Positions 30,574 to 40,991 of a DNA stretch of 54,355 nt are shown here, piece by piece (position 1 is the stretch's first letter; each line of letters opens with the position of its first letter). The stretch comes from an uncultured beta proteobacterium (GTDB lineage Bacteria; Pseudomonadota; Gammaproteobacteria; Burkholderiales; Burkholderiaceae). The stretch spans positions 1 to 54,355 of the forward strand of contig CAIUOP010000035.1 in assembly GCA_903900805.1 (NCBI GenBank), written 5' to 3'. The notes below the pieces were generated by a model. The model had not been told where the DNA came from. It did not search any database and was given only the letters and a program-made list of their open reading frames with translations. The position numbers were made by a program, and so were the translations under genes.

Positions 30574-32181
30574 GTGCACGACAAAATACTGATTCTCGAC
30601 TTTGGTTCACAAGTAACCCAATTAATTGCTAGGCGTGTGCGGGATGCACGAGTGTATTCAGAGATCCATCCCTATGATTGTGATCCAGAATTTATTCGTA
30701 AATTCATTCAAGAGCAGGGCGGTAAGGGAATCATTCTCTCGGGGGGTCCAAGCTCGGTAACTGAAGCTGGTAGCCCACGTGCGCCCCAAATCGTTTTTGA
30801 ACTCGGTGTACCTGTTTTAGGTATTTGCTATGGTATGCAAACGATGGCAACCCAGTTGGGCGGTGCAGTTGCATCTGCCGAGTCATTAGGTAAAGCGCGG
30901 GAGTTTGGCTACGCTGAGGTTCGTGCTCATGGCCATACCAATCTCCTTAAAGGCATACAAGATTTTTCTACTAGCGAAGGTCATGGCATTCTCAAGGTTT
31001 GGATGAGTCATGGCGATTCAGTAACTGCTTTGCCACCTTCATTCAAGTTGATGGCCTCTACTGAATCTTGCCCTATTGCCGGTATGGCAGACGAAGTGCG
31101 CCGCTTCTATGCATTTCAGTTTCATCCAGAAGTAACCCATACGATTCAAGGCACTGCAATCATTGAACGTTTTGTGCATGAGATTTGTAAGTGTAGACCT
31201 GATTGGGTGATGGGCGATTACATTAGTGAGGCTGTTGAACATATCCGTAAGCAGGTTGGTAGCGAAGAAGTCATACTTGGTTTATCAGGGGGCGTTGACT
31301 CTAGCGTTGCTGCTGCTCTCATCCATCGCGCAATTGGCGATCAACTGACTTGTGTATTTGTTGATCATGGCCTTCTGCGCTTGAACGAGGGCGATATGGT
31401 GATGGAGATGTTCGCGCGTAATCTAGGTGTGAAAGTGATTCGTGTTGATGCTGCGAAAACTTTTATGGGTAAATTAGCTGGTGTCGCTGATCCAGAAGCA
31501 AAGCGCAAGATTATCGGCAAAGAGTTCGTAGAAATTTTCCAAACTGAATCTGGCAAGATTCCGAATGCCAAGTGGCTTGCTCAAGGAACTATCTACCCAG
31601 ATGTGATTGAATCTGCTGGTAAAGGCAAGAAGGGCGCGCATACGATTAAGAGTCACCATAACGTGGGCGGCTTACCTGAAGATATGCATCTAAAGTTGTT
31701 AGAGCCACTTCGTGAGTTGTTCAAAGATGAAGTACGTGAACTCGGTGTTGCTTTAGGTCTACCAAGAGAGATGGTATATCGCCATCCATTCCCTGGACCA
31801 GGGCTAGGGGTTCGTATCTTGGGTGAAGTCAAAGCAGAGTTTGCACATCTTCTACAACGTGCGGATGCTATCTTTATTGAAGAGTTACGCAATACGATTG
31901 ATGAAGCTAGCCAAAAGTCTTGGTATGACTTAACCAGTCAAGCCTTTGCAGTATTTCTTCCGGTCAAATCTGTTGGTGTCATGGGAGATGGCAGAACTTA
32001 TGAATATGTCGTCGCACTCAGAGCAGTTCAAACGCAGGATTTTATGACTGCGCATTGGGCACATTTGCCACATGACTTATTAGGTAAAGTTTCTAATCGG
32101 ATCATCAATGAAGTGCGCGGCATCAATCGTGTGGTGTACGACATTAGTGGAAAACCACCCGCAACGATTGAGTGGGAATAA
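30574..32181 (+). CDS. guaA: GMP synthase (glutamine-hydrolysing)
   Basis: GuaA aminates XMP to GMP with ATP and glutamine. From the GTG at 30574 it has 535 residues beginning [20 protein letters not shown], matching the family start; an in-frame TTG at 30553 inside the guaB end would add seven residues and is less likely. The glutamine amidotransferase domain has the catalytic Cys85 in [10 protein letters not shown] and the His-Glu pair in [10 protein letters not shown]. The ATP pyrophosphatase P-loop is [14 protein letters not shown] (Ser238), and the C-terminal dimerisation domain ends KPPATIEWE. It lies 13 bases after guaB, and a DUF455 gene follows after 21 bases. Confidence 0.97.
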   Translation: MHDKILILDFGSQVTQLIARRVRDARVYSEIHPYDCDPEFIRKFIQEQGGKGIILSGGPSSVTEAGSPRAPQIVFELGVPVLGICYGMQTMATQLGGAVASAESLGKAREFGYAEVRAHGHTNLLKGIQDFSTSEGHGILKVWMSHGDSVTALPPSFKLMASTESCPIAGMADEVRRFYAFQFHPEVTHTIQGTAIIERFVHEICKCRPDWVMGDYISEAVEHIRKQVGSEEVILGLSGGVDSSVAAALIHRAIGDQLTCVFVDHGLLRLNEGDMVMEMFARNLGVKVIRVDAAKTFMGKLAGVADPEAKRKIIGKEFVEIFQTESGKIPNAKWLAQGTIYPDVIESAGKGKKGAHTIKSHHNVGGLPEDMHLKLLEPLRELFKDEVRELGVALGLPREMVYRHPFPGPGLGVRILGEVKAEFAHLLQRADAIFIEELRNTIDEASQKSWYDLTSQAFAVFLPVKSVGVMGDGRTYEYVVALRAVQTQDFMTAHWAHLPHDLLGKVSNRIINEVRGINRVVYDISGKPPATIEWE

Positions 32182-32202
32182 CACTTTTAGTTTGCATACT
32201 AG

Positions 32203-33000
32203 ATGCTCGAGCTACGTCAAACCGCCCTTGAACTACTAGCAATTACTCATCCGCAAACTAAGGTTGCGCGGGTTCAGCAATTATTTAATGATTACCATCA
32301 TCAATGTGTTGATCTAGATGCCTCTACTGATTTAAGTTCAAAAGGACTTATTCTTCCTGGGCGTCCATCAAAGCCAGAGTTGGTTCCACCATTGACTGTT
32401 CCCAAAAGAAAAATGGATACTCTTGAGGGCAGACTCTCTCTACTCCACTCACTTGCGCATATTGAATTTAATGCAATGAATCTTGCGCTTGATGCAATTT
32501 GGCGATTTGCTAATATGCCTGCGCAATATTATGTGGATTGGTTAAAGGTTGCCAAAGAAGAAGCTTACCATTTTAGTTTGATTGAGAATCATCTGCAATC
32601 TGCTGGTGTTGCCTATGGTGATTTTCCAGCTCACAATAGCCTATGGGAAATGGTTGAGAGAACGACAGATGCAGTGATTGCCAGAATGGCTCTTGTCCCC
32701 CGGACTATGGAGGCGAGAGGTTTAGATGCTGTTCCAGCTATTCGAGATCGTTTTAAGCAAATTAAAGATCAGCAAGTCGTTGAAATATTGGAAATTATTC
32801 TCAGGGATGAAGTAGGGCATGTATTAATTGGCAATCAATGGTTTAATTTTTTATGTGCCAAGCAGAACTTATCGCCGATTACAACGTATAAAGAGTTAGC
32901 AAGACGATACAGCGCTCCTACATTAAGAGGGCCCTTCAACTTGGAAGCTCGTAAACAGGCGGGATTTACTGCTGAAGAATTAAGTCTACTTGGAACATAA
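32203..33000 (+). CDS. DUF455 ferritin-like protein, putative di-iron
   Basis: This 265-residue protein matches the DUF455 family of ferritin-like proteins, which have no established reaction. Residues that can form a di-iron site are visible in four-helix order: Glu88 in AHIEFNAMNLAL, Glu120-x2-His123 in KEEAYHF, Glu170 in RTMEARGLD and Glu203-x2-His206 in RDEVGHVLIG. That is the E, ExxH, E, ExxH pattern shared with MiaE and related oxygenases. The gene follows guaA by 21 bases and heads a run that includes queE, queD and tadA, so a tRNA-modification role like that of MiaE is imaginable, but it is inference only. No signal peptide is seen; the protein should be cytosolic. Confidence 0.85.
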   Translation: MLELRQTALELLAITHPQTKVARVQQLFNDYHHQCVDLDASTDLSSKGLILPGRPSKPELVPPLTVPKRKMDTLEGRLSLLHSLAHIEFNAMNLALDAIWRFANMPAQYYVDWLKVAKEEAYHFSLIENHLQSAGVAYGDFPAHNSLWEMVERTTDAVIARMALVPRTMEARGLDAVPAIRDRFKQIKDQQVVEILEIILRDEVGHVLIGNQWFNFLCAKQNLSPITTYKELARRYSAPTLRGPFNLEARKQAGFTAEELSLLGT

Positions 33001-33020
33001 TTTATAACTTGGGGCATTCT

Positions 33021-33725
33021 ATGAATTTATCGCGTTTACTACCAGTATTACTGACAGTCATTCTGACGGGGTGTATTTCTTCTCAACCCTATCCTGTTGG
33101 AGTTATTTTGCCTTCGCCCGAAGTCACCCCCAAAGTAAGGGCGCCAAAAGTAGGGCAAGAGTGGGTTTATACAGTACGCAACGTATTTAATCAGATGATC
33201 GTTGATACTGTTACCGAAAGAGTAGTGGCAGTTGATAAAGAAGTGCGCATAGAACGTACAGGAATCAAAGCAGGCCGTTTACCTGACGAGATTCAATCTC
33301 CCTGGGGTTATATTTTGCTAGATCCCCATTGGAATCCTCCCCTATTATTTCAACAGGCAATCCCTGTATGGCCTGAGAAATTAACTCCTAAGTGGACAGG
33401 CTTTTATCAAACCCGATATCAAGTTCCCGGCTACCCTGACTCTAGTTATTTCTGGGGAATGGGAGTCACTGCAATTCAGTGGGAGCGAATGACGGTACCA
33501 GCTGGACAGTTTGTGACTTTGAAATACCAGAACGAGGCACCTTCTTTTGAGAGTAACGATGTATTTAGGGCGAGTAATTATCGCCAAGAAGATGTTTGGC
33601 TTGCCCCTGAGATTGGGCGCTGGGTTATACGCTGGGGCTTTGGACGTTATCAAACTGCTGGGGTCTATTCGACTAACGCTTCCTGGGAAGATTATCTTGA
33701 GTGGGAGCTTGTCTCCTGGAAGTAA
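33021..33725 (+). CDS. Putative lipoprotein of unknown function
   Basis: I do not recognise the family. The ATG at 33021 gives 234 residues with a lipoprotein signal peptide (MNLSRLLPVLLTVILTGC) whose lipobox LTGC places the lipidated cysteine at residue 18; an earlier TTG at 33009 would only lengthen the signal. The mature part is rich in Trp and Tyr and looks all-beta, with stretches such as VGQEWVYTVRNVFN, WERMTVPAGQFVTLKYQNE and VWLAPEIGRWVIRWGFGRY. A proline-rich linker (PSPEVTPKVRAPK) follows the cysteine. It should be anchored in the envelope, probably the outer membrane since residue +2 is Ile rather than Asp. It lies 20 bases after the DUF455 gene and 28 before queE. Confidence 0.8.
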   Translation: MNLSRLLPVLLTVILTGCISSQPYPVGVILPSPEVTPKVRAPKVGQEWVYTVRNVFNQMIVDTVTERVVAVDKEVRIERTGIKAGRLPDEIQSPWGYILLDPHWNPPLLFQQAIPVWPEKLTPKWTGFYQTRYQVPGYPDSSYFWGMGVTAIQWERMTVPAGQFVTLKYQNEAPSFESNDVFRASNYRQEDVWLAPEIGRWVIRWGFGRYQTAGVYSTNASWEDYLEWELVSWK

Positions 33726-33753
33726 GTAAAGCGCTTAAAATAGGCGCACTGCT

Positions 33754-34407
33754 ATGTATACCGTTAAAGAACTCTTTCCAACACTTCAAGGTGAAGGTGC
33801 CCATGCCGGACGCGCTGCAGTATTTTGCCGTTTTGCTGGCTGTAATTTATGGAGTGGTCGCGAAGAAGATCGAGCAACTGCAGTCTGTAAATTTTGCGAT
33901 ACCGATTTTGTAGGTAGCGATGGCGATGGTGGTGGTAAGTTTGAAACTGCCCAAGACTTAGCGAATGCAATTGAGTCTTCATGGAGAAGTACTTCAGCAG
34001 GACCTCAACAACGCTATGTAGTCTTTACTGGTGGAGAGCCACTTTTACAATTAGATGAAGATCTGATTGCTGAGCTACACCAAAAAGGTTTCGAGGTAGC
34101 AATTGAAACAAATGGCACTATCAAGGTTCCAAAAGGTATCGATTGGGTTTGTGTCAGCCCTAAAGCAGGCTCTGATTTGATTGTTCTCCAGGCTAATGAG
34201 CTAAAGTTAGTCATACCCCAAGAAGGGCATGACTCTTTGGAGAAGTTATTGGCGCGTTTTGAGAAGATGGATTATCGCAATCGCTTCTTGCAACCAATGG
34301 ATGGACCAAATCTTAAAATGAATACTGTATTGGCTGTGAATCTTTGCCAGAAACGCCCGCTTTGGAGATTAAGTCTCCAATCCCATAAACTCATAGGTAT
34401 TCGCTAA
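33754..34407 (+). CDS. queE: 7-carboxy-7-deazaguanine synthase
   Basis: QueE is a radical SAM enzyme that contracts the ring of 6-carboxy-tetrahydropterin to 7-carboxy-7-deazaguanine on the way to queuosine in tRNA. The 217 residues carry the unusual QueE cluster motif C-x14-C-x2-C (Cys30, Cys45, Cys48), a longer spacing than the normal CxxxCxxC, plus GEGAHAGRAAVFCRFAGCN at the start and VFTGGEPLLQLD as the SAM-binding GGE. The C-terminus WRLSLQSHKLIGIR is typical. queD, which makes its substrate, follows 19 bases later; queC and queF are not in the window. Confidence 0.96.
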   Translation: MYTVKELFPTLQGEGAHAGRAAVFCRFAGCNLWSGREEDRATAVCKFCDTDFVGSDGDGGGKFETAQDLANAIESSWRSTSAGPQQRYVVFTGGEPLLQLDEDLIAELHQKGFEVAIETNGTIKVPKGIDWVCVSPKAGSDLIVLQANELKLVIPQEGHDSLEKLLARFEKMDYRNRFLQPMDGPNLKMNTVLAVNLCQKRPLWRLSLQSHKLIGIR

Positions 34408-34426
34408 GGCATTTGATGAGATCTGA

Positions 34427-36290
<1,864 letters not shown>

Positions 36291-36926
36291 ATGTGTTTCA
36301 AGCAGTTTCTAACGAGAACCATTCTATTTGCGATTACGCTGACTTTTACAGGAGCGTTAATGGCCACTGAAGAGCCTCAATTTGCTATCCTAGAAAAAAC
36401 ACCTCCCTTTGAACTCAGATCCTATGCGCCCATGATTTTGGCTGAGGTGAAAGTAGAAGGCAATTTGGACGAAGCTTCTAGCCAAGGCTTTCGGCTAATC
36501 GCTGCCTACATCTTTGGGCAGAACCAAGTCAGTGAAAAGATTGCTATGACCTCACCGGTGGTAGTGGAAGGGCAAGCGCCTAAAAGCGCAAAGATTGCTA
36601 TGACTTCTCCAGTGACTATTGAATCAAGCGCTGGCCAATGGACTATTTCATTTGTGATGCCTGCTGAATACACTATGGAAAGCTTGCCCAAACCCTTAAA
36701 TCCTAAAGTACAGCTTCGACAGATTCCAGCGGTAAAGCGAGCAGTGATTGGCTTTACTGGTTTTTACAATGAGAACAAGGTTGCCGAAAGAACTCTGGAG
36801 CTAGAGGAGTGGATGAAGACTAAAAATCTTCAGGCAGCTAGCGCACCCAAGTTTGCACGCTATAACCCGCCTTGGACGCTACCTTTTATGCGCCGCAATG
36901 AAGTCATGATTGATGTTCGCGACTAG
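36291..36926 (+). CDS. SOUL family heme-binding protein, secreted
   Basis: This 211-residue protein of the SOUL/HBP family binds heme or porphyrin in characterised eukaryotic members; the bacterial role is not settled. An N-terminal signal peptide is likely (MCFKQFLTRTILFAITLTFT to ALMATEE). Family motifs include EPQFAILEKTPPFELRSYAP, GFRLIAAYIFGQN, the duplicated KIAMTSPV (residues around 83 and 104), and SFVMPAEYTMESLPKPL. The ATG directly abuts the ldcA stop, so it is the last gene of the plus-strand run. It converges with rlmJ, whose stop is 21 bases away, and only an imperfect inverted repeat lies between them. Confidence 0.9.
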   Translation: MCFKQFLTRTILFAITLTFTGALMATEEPQFAILEKTPPFELRSYAPMILAEVKVEGNLDEASSQGFRLIAAYIFGQNQVSEKIAMTSPVVVEGQAPKSAKIAMTSPVTIESSAGQWTISFVMPAEYTMESLPKPLNPKVQLRQIPAVKRAVIGFTGFYNENKVAERTLELEEWMKTKNLQAASAPKFARYNPPWTLPFMRRNEVMIDVRD

Positions 36927-36947
36927 AGGTAGCTTTAAGTAAATTCC

Positions 36948-37817
36948 TTAAGCTTCGAAACTCTTCAGTAAAAATTGAGCACCACCATCTATTCCTAATG
37001 CTTTTGTAAGACTAGGTAAGGCATCTGCCAAATATTTTTCTAGAGTCCATGGCGGATTAATGATGAACATGCCGCTAGCTTGTAGACGACGCTCTCCAGG
37101 CGCATTCTCAACTCTTAATTCTGTATGTAGCCATGAACGTTTGTGGCTTGCGGCTATTTTCTTTAAACGATCTGGAAGTCCTGCTGATTCTCTCCGAGAG
37201 AGTATAGGGTACCAAATCGCATAGCAGCCAGTAGCAAAGCGTTGCAAAGCTTCCTCCACTGCTACTTCAAGATATCGGTAGTCTTGTTTATCCTCATAAG
37301 AAGGATCAATCAGCACTAGACCACGCCTACTTGGTGGTGGCAGTAAACCTTTCAGTCTAGCAAAGCTATCTTCGGCATAAACATCAATCTGTTTTGCCTG
37401 TTTTAGCTCACGAATATTGTGTCGCAGAATATCAATCTCTTTGGGATGTAGTTCAAATAACTTGAGGCGATCCTGCGGCCTCAGTAAATGAGCCAAAATA
37501 AAAGGTGACCCAGGATAAGTTGTAAGTTCGCCCTCTACGTTTTCTGCTTGAACAAGCTCTAAATATTTTTTAACACTTTCTGAAGTCGGGTGACCTGCCT
37601 CGATAAACTTGAGTAGTTTAAATATTCCACCTTCCGCTTCATTGCTCACTGCGGCAAAGCCATCCTTTAGGCTATAGATACCAGCCCCAGCATGTGTATC
37701 AATGATGGTCAGGGCACCAGGCTTTTCCTGAAGGTATTCAACTAGATGAATCAGGGTTAAATGCTTGAGGATGTCGGCATGACTGCCAGCATGAAACGCA
37801 TGTCGATAACTAAACAT
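36948..37817 (-). CDS. rlmJ: 23S rRNA (adenine2030-N6)-methyltransferase RlmJ
   Basis: RlmJ methylates A2030 of 23S rRNA with SAM. The 289 residues begin MFSYRHAFHAGSHADILKHL, the family signature, then DTHAGAGIYSL (SAM site) and YPGSPFILAHLLR. The catalytic motif reads LVLIDPSYEDK, with Ser where E. coli RlmJ has Pro (DPPYE). The Asp and Tyr needed for target adenine binding are kept, so activity is likely. The C-terminal SGMFIINPPWTLE is also conserved. It lies 6 bases downstream of the PAP2 gene on the minus strand and is probably read with the GT39-UPF0104-GT9-PAP2 genes, though unrelated in function. Confidence 0.95.
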   Translation of the reverse strand: MFSYRHAFHAGSHADILKHLTLIHLVEYLQEKPGALTIIDTHAGAGIYSLKDGFAAVSNEAEGGIFKLLKFIEAGHPTSESVKKYLELVQAENVEGELTTYPGSPFILAHLLRPQDRLKLFELHPKEIDILRHNIRELKQAKQIDVYAEDSFARLKGLLPPPSRRGLVLIDPSYEDKQDYRYLEVAVEEALQRFATGCYAIWYPILSRRESAGLPDRLKKIAASHKRSWLHTELRVENAPGERRLQASGMFIINPPWTLEKYLADALPSLTKALGIDGGAQFLLKSFEA

Positions 37818-37823
37818 AGTGAA

Positions 37824-38615
37824 TCACTCTGACTTGGTAAGTGATGTATTGAATTGCGCTTTAATAAAAAAAGCTAAGGTGATTAGCAATATGGCTATTG
37901 ATGCGTACTGGAGCGGCAGATTAAGTTGATGATCCATGATTTTTGTCAGATGAACATAAATGGCAGTCACACCCCCAATTGCTACTAAACGTAACCAAGC
38001 CCCCTTTAGAGAAAAATATTTTTGAGGAATGCCCTTAGCAAATAGAGCTCCCAATAATCCACACCATATTCCAAATCCTGCGCCACCTAATATATCCGTC
38101 AGCCAGTGCGCTCCTATAGCGCTGCGCGACAAGCCAACAAAGGCTGCAATAATAAACAGAAGCAGCATAGGTTTGCGTTTATTTTGATCGCAAGAAAAAT
38201 ATAGAGATGTTGCTACAGCAAAAGCCGTTAAGGTATGGCCGGATGGGAATGCATTATGAAGTAGTGGCTCACCCAGGCGATAAAAACTACCATCTGTTAA
38301 AACTCCAGCAGGTCTTGGTAGATCAAAATAGTTTTTTAAGATAGTACTTGCAATTGCTGAGATAGCGCCAGCAATGATTCCGGCAGTTAATACACGGGGT
38401 GCTAGCAAGAGGAGCGGAAACACAATAGCAAAAACTCCCCATCCATTACCCAAGAATGTCAGCCATACCCAAAGCATATCTGGTAGCAATTGCGCTAATT
38501 GATTAATAAATAAAAAGCTACTACTTTGAAGTTCGCTAGAATAGATTGCAAATGCGAGGGTTAGTGGGGCTAGTGGAACAAACCAGACTAATGTCGGAAT
38601 TGCTTTGTTACTCAT
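37824..38615 (-). CDS. PAP2-family membrane phosphatase
   Basis: This is a 263-residue integral membrane protein with about six membrane segments and the three PAP2 acid-phosphatase motifs: KNYFDLPRPAG (K-x6-RP), FPSGHTLTAFA (PSGH) and SRSAIGAHWLTDILGG (SR-x5-H-x3-D). Members dephosphorylate lipid phosphates such as undecaprenyl diphosphate, phosphatidylglycerol phosphate or lipid A phosphates on the periplasmic side. With a GT39, a GT9 and a flippase-like gene in the same unit, recycling of a polyprenyl carrier or trimming of a lipid A phosphate is plausible. The sequence alone does not decide. It starts 5 bases after the GT9 stop and ends 6 bases before rlmJ. Confidence 0.88.
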   Translation of the reverse strand: MSNKAIPTLVWFVPLAPLTLAFAIYSSELQSSSFLFINQLAQLLPDMLWVWLTFLGNGWGVFAIVFPLLLLAPRVLTAGIIAGAISAIASTILKNYFDLPRPAGVLTDGSFYRLGEPLLHNAFPSGHTLTAFAVATSLYFSCDQNKRKPMLLLFIIAAFVGLSRSAIGAHWLTDILGGAGFGIWCGLLGALFAKGIPQKYFSLKGAWLRLVAIGGVTAIYVHLTKIMDHQLNLPLQYASIAILLITLAFFIKAQFNTSLTKSE

Positions 38616-38620
38616 TTCAA

Positions 38621-39880
38621 TTAACGACCCTGAACCTTATCCGCATCTTGCAATTGGATGCTGACTTTGTCTAAGACTTGGGCTACGGTAATAGCTTGCA
38701 TACAAACATTGTCCTGACATGGTGTTTTGCGATGGTTGGCAGCGCTCACACATGGAGAACACGCTAAGTTAGCGGTGATTGCAATCGAGTTTCCTATAGA
38801 GCCATAGAGTGCTGGCGTTTCTGGCCCAAACAGGACCACTGTTCTTAATGGTGTTACGGCAGAGAAATGGCCTGGACCAGAGTCATTAGTCACCATTACA
38901 TCTGAAAGGGTGTAGAGCGGCGGCAGTTCTGTAAAGCTGACTTGACCGGCAAAGTTCAGAGCATTCTTGATATTAGCAACTACGCGTACTTTTTCTACAT
39001 AAGCAAATTCAGCAGGAGAGCCAGTAATCAAAATAAGATCACTTGGATATTGCTGATGCACGCCTTGAATCAATTCAGAGAAACGTTGTTGAGCCCAACG
39101 ACGTTGCGGCAATAAATCGCTAGCATTTGGGTTAACTAAAATTAAGCGGTTCTTACCATGGACATAGGTAATACCAGCTTCTTTTGCTAATTTTTCAATT
39201 CGCACACGAACTTTTTCAAGCACTACTGGATCGATGACAGCTTGCTCTAGACGTACCTCAGAATCTAGAATCTGAATTTTACTAAAAGGTACCTCAATCT
39301 GTTTCGCAAAAGCCGCATGAATCAAAGAAAGGAAATTCTTGGTAATGTGAATATGGGGGTTGTAGTGCACCTTGCGGGTAAGCATAAATCCACGCCACAA
39401 ACCTTCACCGTGAAAGATGTGATAGCCCACACGATGTCTAGCGCCACACAAGCCAGTGAGCAAGGCGGTAAAGCGCGAAAAGAGCTCCAGATCAATCACA
39501 GTGTCAATGCGATGATGTCGGGCAATGATTAAAAATCGTAAGGTATCTTTAATTATGCCGACTAAGCTAGAAGAATCAATTGTAAAAATATTTTCTGGCT
39601 TGACGGTATTAAGTAAAGTCAGACTCGCGCGATTGCTCTTAAAGATTAAGAAGAATAGTTCAGCACCACGAGCTTGTGCATTTCGCATAGCAGGGTCAAC
39701 CAAAATAGCGCTACCCATTTCTGAAAGCTCAATAAAGAGTAATTTTTTGGGGACTTCTGGGGTGCGACTAAAGATATTCTTCACGGTATCCATCAGTGCT
39801 ACCAATGGGCTAGCGATCGCGCAGAGTGGTACACCGACCCAATGATCGATGGCACGCATGGTATTGACGCTAATAGTCAT
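38621..39880 (-). CDS. Glycosyltransferase family 9 (heptosyltransferase-like)
   Basis: This 419-residue protein has a hydrophobic N-terminal stretch (VGVPLCAIASPLVALM, about residues 15-30) that may tether it to the membrane. A GT9 fold follows, with KLLFIELSEMGSAILVDPAM at the acceptor side and the donor-side signature VTNDSGPGHFSAVTPL then VLFGPETPALYG. A cysteine-rich segment near the end (NLACSPCVSAAN then CQDNVCMQ) is often seen in heptosyltransferases. GT9 enzymes add heptose or related sugars to LPS core. The sugar and acceptor here are unknown. It lies 18 bases after the UPF0104 gene and 5 before the PAP2 gene, in a probable envelope glycolipid unit. Confidence 0.87.
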   Translation of the reverse strand: MTISVNTMRAIDHWVGVPLCAIASPLVALMDTVKNIFSRTPEVPKKLLFIELSEMGSAILVDPAMRNAQARGAELFFLIFKSNRASLTLLNTVKPENIFTIDSSSLVGIIKDTLRFLIIARHHRIDTVIDLELFSRFTALLTGLCGARHRVGYHIFHGEGLWRGFMLTRKVHYNPHIHITKNFLSLIHAAFAKQIEVPFSKIQILDSEVRLEQAVIDPVVLEKVRVRIEKLAKEAGITYVHGKNRLILVNPNASDLLPQRRWAQQRFSELIQGVHQQYPSDLILITGSPAEFAYVEKVRVVANIKNALNFAGQVSFTELPPLYTLSDVMVTNDSGPGHFSAVTPLRTVVLFGPETPALYGSIGNSIAITANLACSPCVSAANHRKTPCQDNVCMQAITVAQVLDKVSIQLQDADKVQGR

Positions 39881-39898
39881 CGTTTTTCTCTGAAAGAA

Positions 39899-40942
39899 TT
39901 ATTTTCGTTTTAGTAAAAAGTATGCGCCAGGCAATACTGATAAAACAGTGATTGCACCATAACTGATAGATGCCAATACAGTTAAAGAGGGATTAACACC
40001 CCACAGCGCCAACACGGAGGATAGGGTGGCTTCACGCAATCCCCAGCCTGAAATGCTAATCGGCAGCATGAGCAATAAACTGAGTGCTGGCAAACCAATC
40101 ATCAATCCCTCGATGGGCGCATCAACTCCATATGCCTTCATGCAGAATAAAAGAGTGAGAATGGTCAGGCAGTGAATTCCAACCGCTAAAAAAGCTTGCG
40201 CAATATTCGTAGGCCAAGCAAAAGCCAGTTTGATGCCAGGCATTGCATTATTCATTTGCAAACGATCTAGTAGCTTTTGGAGCAATTGACGGCTAGGAGT
40301 CCACGCTATGACAAAGGCGATGATCAGTCCTGCGAATAGCATGATGCCCAGTACAGCGTAGCCTAAATCCTGACCCCAAGCAGCTAGAGTTACGCCACCT
40401 AGTATTAAACCAATGCCGCCCAATAAATTGTTGCCAGCAAGGCCAAGAAGACGATCAACTAAAGTCATTGCAAAACTCAGTCGTAATTTGGGTGTGGCAT
40501 GACCTATATCAACTGCATGATGTAGTTCCTCATCTAATTCTTTGGTATCACTTAAGTTTCCTGAGCTCGTGAGATGAGTTGCGGTAATGGCGCGATAGCT
40601 ATCACCGCCCAATGTACTTGGTAGACCTTGGTTGATTAACCCACCCGCAAAATAAAGACCGATATAAGAATGAATGCGACGCGGGAATCCGACTGCCTGC
40701 ATCAATAATCCCCAGCGATAGCCGCCGCAGATAAAGGCCGTCATCATGCTGGCCAAAGCAGCTAAAAACCAAATCGGCTCCATTTTGATTTCAGAATCGA
40801 GTAGGGTATGCCAATCAATTCCGCTAGTTGCTTTCCATAGAAGTGCAACCGATAGCAAAATACGGATGGTAGGCCATGCACGTTTCAGCATTGATTTCCA
40901 CCCAGAAGGGGTTTTAGGGGCGGATTGGGGTATTGAACTCAT
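39899..40942 (-). CDS. UPF0104/LPG-synthase-TM-like membrane protein (flippase-like)
   Basis: This 347-residue membrane protein has about eight hydrophobic segments and belongs to the UPF0104 family, which is related to the membrane half of lysylphosphatidylglycerol synthase (MprF) and to putative lipid flippases. The family motif LYFAGGLINQGLPSTLGGDS is visible, as is ISISGWGLREATLSSVLAL near the end. There is no cytosolic aminoacyltransferase domain, so it is not a full MprF. Beside a GT39 and a GT9 gene, transport of a lipid-linked sugar or a lipid across the inner membrane is the natural inference. It starts 49 bases after the GT39 stop. Confidence 0.85.
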   Translation of the reverse strand: MSSIPQSAPKTPSGWKSMLKRAWPTIRILLSVALLWKATSGIDWHTLLDSEIKMEPIWFLAALASMMTAFICGGYRWGLLMQAVGFPRRIHSYIGLYFAGGLINQGLPSTLGGDSYRAITATHLTSSGNLSDTKELDEELHHAVDIGHATPKLRLSFAMTLVDRLLGLAGNNLLGGIGLILGGVTLAAWGQDLGYAVLGIMLFAGLIIAFVIAWTPSRQLLQKLLDRLQMNNAMPGIKLAFAWPTNIAQAFLAVGIHCLTILTLLFCMKAYGVDAPIEGLMIGLPALSLLLMLPISISGWGLREATLSSVLALWGVNPSLTVLASISYGAITVLSVLPGAYFLLKRK

Positions 40943-40991
40943 AGGCGTAAGGATAATGCCTTGCGCACCTAAGGTCCTGAATTTAGGCTAA

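Noticed and set aside
36931..36954. Inverted repeat AGCTTTAAG...CTTAAGCT between the SOUL gene and rlmJ
   Set aside because: The stem needs a bulge and has no T tract on either strand, so it is not convincing as a terminator.
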